From: an uncultured Caryophanales bacterium
Lineage (GTDB): Bacteria; Bacillota_I; Bacilli_A; RF39; UBA660
Direction of reading: 5' to 3'
NCBI GenBank assembly: GCA_946414975.1
Contig: CAMKQS010000037.1
Span: forward strand, 1 to 14,668
Length of the DNA: 14,668 nucleotides
Shown here: piece by piece, positions 12,285 to 14,668 of the stretch
How positions within the stretch are numbered: position 1 is the first letter of the stretch
Layout: every line of letters begins with the position of its first letter
Program-made: the position numbers and the translations under genes
The notes under the pieces: generated by a model
Databases searched by the model: none
What the model saw: the letters and a program-made list of their open reading frames with translations, nothing else
Told to the model about the DNA's origin: nothing

Positions 12285-14513
12285 TTAGTCATTTTGTGTC
12301 GAATTATTATTCAATTTAACTAAAACTTCACGTGGTTTTGAACCATTTGATGGTCCTATTATTCCTCTATCTTCAAGAAGATCAATACAACGTGCAGCAC
12401 GATTATATCCTAGGCGAAATCTTCTTTGAAGTAAAGATGCAGAAGCTTTACCTTGAGTTACTACAAATTCTACTATTTCATTATATAGTGGTTCTTCATA
12501 ATCATCTTTAGATTCAACCATAGTAGTAGCATTAGCATCTTCATCAGCCACTGTAAGAGTATTATCATAATGGGCTTTTTGTTGTGAACAAACATATTCT
12601 ACAATAGATTTTGTTTCTTCTTCTGAAATAAATGTTCCTTGAATACGTATAGGAACGTTTTCACCCTGAGGTAGATATAACATATCTCCTTTTCCAAGTA
12701 ATTTTTCTGCTCCTACCATATCAAGTATCGTACGTGAATCTATTCCAGATGATACAGCAAATGAAATACGTGATGGAATATTTGCTTTTACAACACCAGT
12801 TATTACATCAGTAGATGGTCTTTGAGTTGCAACTATCAAATGTATTCCTGCAGCACGTGCCATTTGTGTAATACGCATGATAGAATCTTCTACTTCTTTG
12901 GCTGCAACTAACATTAAATCAGCAAGTTCGTCTATTATAACAACTATATATGGCATATGTTTCATTTTATCACTATCAGGAAGTGTTTCATTTTTCTTAT
13001 CTATATATTTATTATAACTAGTGATATTTTTTGTTTTACTATCTTCAAATACATCATATCTACGTTCCATTTCTGCAACTATCTTTTTAAGAGCTATATT
13101 TGCTTTTTTTGCATCAGTTACAACTGGTGCAAGTAAATGTGGAACACCATTATATATAGATAATTCAACTTTTTTTGGATCAACTAATACTAATTTCACT
13201 TCATCCGGTTTACTTCGCATTAAAATACTAGCTAAAATACTATTTATACATACTGATTTACCAGAGCCAGTAGATCCAGCTACGAGTAAGTGAGGTGTTT
13301 TGTTTATTTCCATCCACCTAGGTTCACCCATTATATCTCTACCTAAAACAGATAGTAATTTACTATTATTTAAGCTTGGAGGTATAACGCTTAACACTTC
13401 TCTTACATTAACCATTGATATTGTTTTATTAGGAAGTTCTATTCCGATTGTATTTTTACCAGGAATTGGAGCTTGAATACGAACATCTTTAGCAGCAAGC
13501 GCAAGCGCAATCTCTCTATTTAAACTTAATATTTTATTAACTTTAGTACCGGCCCTAATTTCTAATTCATATTGAGTTACTGCAGGACCAACATGGGCAG
13601 CAACTACTTTGCCTTCTATTCCAAAATCTTTTAATACTTGAATTAAAATAGGTACATTATGCTTAATTGCTTCACTATTATCTTTACTATTTCCTTTAGA
13701 TGGCTTTTGAAGTAAAGTAATTGGTGGATACTTATAATTTTTATTATCATCTTCATTTGAAGGTTTAATAATTGCAGCTTCTTCTTTGGCTGGTTCAGGT
13801 TCCTGATTTTTAAGTTCATCAAGACTGGATATCACCATTCCTTGGCTTAAAGAATCAGTAACTTCAGGAACTTCAATTTCTTCTTCCTTATTTTTTCCTT
13901 TTCTAACTTTTGTAGCAATATTTTGTGTCCCTTCTTTAGTTTTTTTGAATATATCATATATTGATACACCTGTAAACATAATAGAACCACATACAATTAA
14001 TGTAATTGCTACAACCATTGTTCCATTTAGAGTTAATAATCCACAAAGAATTGAGGCAAATATAGAACCAATTACTCCTCCACCTGATAATCTCGTACCA
14101 TTATTTATAAAATCAAACATATTACTAATGGTAGCTTGTATTACTTGAACGCCATTATCGACTATTTTAAATTTATTAATATCATATGAATCAAATGATA
14201 AATTTTTCATATATCCAACATGTGATAATATACAAATGGATATAATTATAATATATAGTCCAATTAACTTAGCAGTAAAGAAATTAGGTTTATGCCTATT
14301 TATTATCATATATATACCACATATACCAATTAAAACCAATAAAACAGCCCACCAAACACCAACTAAAAATGCAGCAAATCCTTTTATAACATCTGCAACA
14401 ATTCCAAATGGACAACAACCAACAATACATATTAAAAGTAAAAGAATCCCTTTTAACTCTATCATATATTCTTTATTTTTTTTTGCTTCTTTTCTTCTTT
14501 TTCTTTTTGCCAT
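12285..14513 (-). CDS. ftsK: DNA translocase FtsK/SpoIIIE
   Basis: 742 residues. A basic start (MAKRKRRKEAKKNKE) and about four or five membrane spans (residues about 17-105 and 145-190) anchor it at the septum. A charged linker follows, then the motor: the alpha domain begins near ITLLQKPSKG (about 265), Walker A GSTGSGKS (about 413-420), Walker B IVVIIDELADLM (about 520-531), ARAAGIHLIVATQRPS. The C-terminal gamma winged helix (LYNEIVEFVVTQGKASASLLQRRFRLGYNRAARCIDLLEDRGI) reads DNA polarity sequences. It pumps chromosome ends through the closing septum. With a gamma domain and short linker it is of the FtsK/SpoIIIE/SftA group; which paralogue cannot be said. The promoter is at 14534-14562 with AAGGTGAT before ATG 14513. 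Confidence 0.96.
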   Translation of the reverse strand: MAKRKRRKEAKKNKEYMIELKGILLLLICIVGCCPFGIVADVIKGFAAFLVGVWWAVLLVLIGICGIYMIINRHKPNFFTAKLIGLYIIIISICILSHVGYMKNLSFDSYDINKFKIVDNGVQVIQATISNMFDFINNGTRLSGGGVIGSIFASILCGLLTLNGTMVVAITLIVCGSIMFTGVSIYDIFKKTKEGTQNIATKVRKGKNKEEEIEVPEVTDSLSQGMVISSLDELKNQEPEPAKEEAAIIKPSNEDDNKNYKYPPITLLQKPSKGNSKDNSEAIKHNVPILIQVLKDFGIEGKVVAAHVGPAVTQYELEIRAGTKVNKILSLNREIALALAAKDVRIQAPIPGKNTIGIELPNKTISMVNVREVLSVIPPSLNNSKLLSVLGRDIMGEPRWMEINKTPHLLVAGSTGSGKSVCINSILASILMRSKPDEVKLVLVDPKKVELSIYNGVPHLLAPVVTDAKKANIALKKIVAEMERRYDVFEDSKTKNITSYNKYIDKKNETLPDSDKMKHMPYIVVIIDELADLMLVAAKEVEDSIMRITQMARAAGIHLIVATQRPSTDVITGVVKANIPSRISFAVSSGIDSRTILDMVGAEKLLGKGDMLYLPQGENVPIRIQGTFISEEETKSIVEYVCSQQKAHYDNTLTVADEDANATTMVESKDDYEEPLYNEIVEFVVTQGKASASLLQRRFRLGYNRAARCIDLLEDRGIIGPSNGSKPREVLVKLNNNSTQND

Positions 14514-14533
14514 ACCATCACCTTAACATTTTA

Positions 14534-14562
14534 ATTATAACACAAAATGATTAAATTGAGTA
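14534..14562 (-). promoter_or_regulatory. Promoter of the ftsK operon
   Basis: Strong -10 TATAAT (14534-14539), 17-nt spacer, weak -35 TACTCA (14557-14562). The -35 lies inside an inverted repeat ATTGAG (14555-14560)/CTCAAT (14570-14575), a possible operator. A weak -35 next to an inverted repeat could mean regulation by an activator or repressor. Confidence 0.55.
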
Positions 14563-14608
14563 CTTTTTCCTCAATAATAATATACAATAGTAAATTAAAT
14601 TCTCCTCT

Positions 14609-14642
14609 AAAAAAAAAAAAAAGAAACATAATCGTTTCTTTT
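14609..14642 (-). terminator. Terminator of a gene beyond the right edge
   Basis: Nine-bp stem AAAAGAAAC/GTTTCTTTT (14634-14642 and 14619-14627) with a 6-nt loop, followed on the minus strand by a run of 14 T's (14609-14622, partly in the stem). It marks the end of an upstream minus-strand gene; no coding sequence for it is visible in the last 26 bases. Confidence 0.8.
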
Positions 14643-14668
14643 AATTACTTATACAAACTTTAGATCTT

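Noticed and set aside
13021..14526. Several plus-strand ORFs opposite ftsK
   Set aside because: All lie within the confidently identified ftsK frame and lack start signals or family patterns.
1..14668. Possible CRISPR array, insertion sequence, prophage or tRNA
   Set aside because: Reading both strands I found no regularly spaced repeats, transposase motifs, integrase, terminal repeats or cloverleaf-like segments. Gene order is mostly core chromosomal.

Overview
This is a very AT-rich stretch of a Firmicutes/Bacilli-type chromosome. The gene order secE-nusG-rplK-rplA-rplJ-rplL followed by an RsmC/YbxB-type methyltransferase is the classical Bacillus-like block leading to rpoB, which would lie just off the left end. 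Several genes end in TGA (the methyltransferase, mreC, a 51-residue membrane protein), so the standard code is used rather than the Mycoplasma code. The mreCD, radC and FtsK genes point to a walled, dividing cell. An uncultured gut-type lineage of low-GC Bacilli (RF39 or Erysipelotrichia-like) is my best guess, from composition and gene content only. I see no mobile element, CRISPR array, tRNA or rRNA.

Layout: all genes but one are on the minus strand, so read from right to left. (1) 14642-11120: a terminator of an unseen gene, then ftsK/spoIIIE, a SPOR-like membrane protein and radC. (2) 11124-8662: mreC, mreD, a Tag-type 3-methyladenine glycosylase and a DUF2238-like membrane protein, packed with overlaps or 1-nt gaps. 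They end in a bidirectional terminator facing the only plus-strand gene, a putative cytoplasmic zinc metalloprotease (7833-8648). (3) 7779-5574: a YitT-family membrane protein with its own terminator, then a DapB-like/2,4-diaminopentanoate-dehydrogenase-like oxidoreductase followed by a tiny membrane protein. (4) 5554-4633: a DUF3419 (BtaA-like) SAM-dependent transferase homologue. (5) 4632-69: the translation block secE-nusG, a broken small ORF, rplK-rplA behind an L1-type mRNA leader, rplJ-rplL behind an L10 leader with an attenuator, a second broken ORF and the methyltransferase. A strong promoter then points out of the window.

Regulation is unusually readable. At least nine sigma-70-like promoters with 17-18 nt spacers can be seen. 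Five lie between same-strand genes with the -35 box in, or within 3 nt of, the upstream stop codon. The ribosomal-protein operons carry two different autoregulatory leader candidates: a 23S rRNA mimic for L1 before rplK, and an L10 leader/terminator before rplJ.

The most surprising items are two short conserved-looking genes in the ribosomal block that are each interrupted by a single-base frameshift in an A-run (A9 near 1122-1130 and A5 near 3804-3808). They may be sequencing errors, decayed genes or slippage-dependent genes. I do not see a clear new multi-gene defence or biosynthetic system here; the novelty lies in small unknown proteins and in regulatory architecture.
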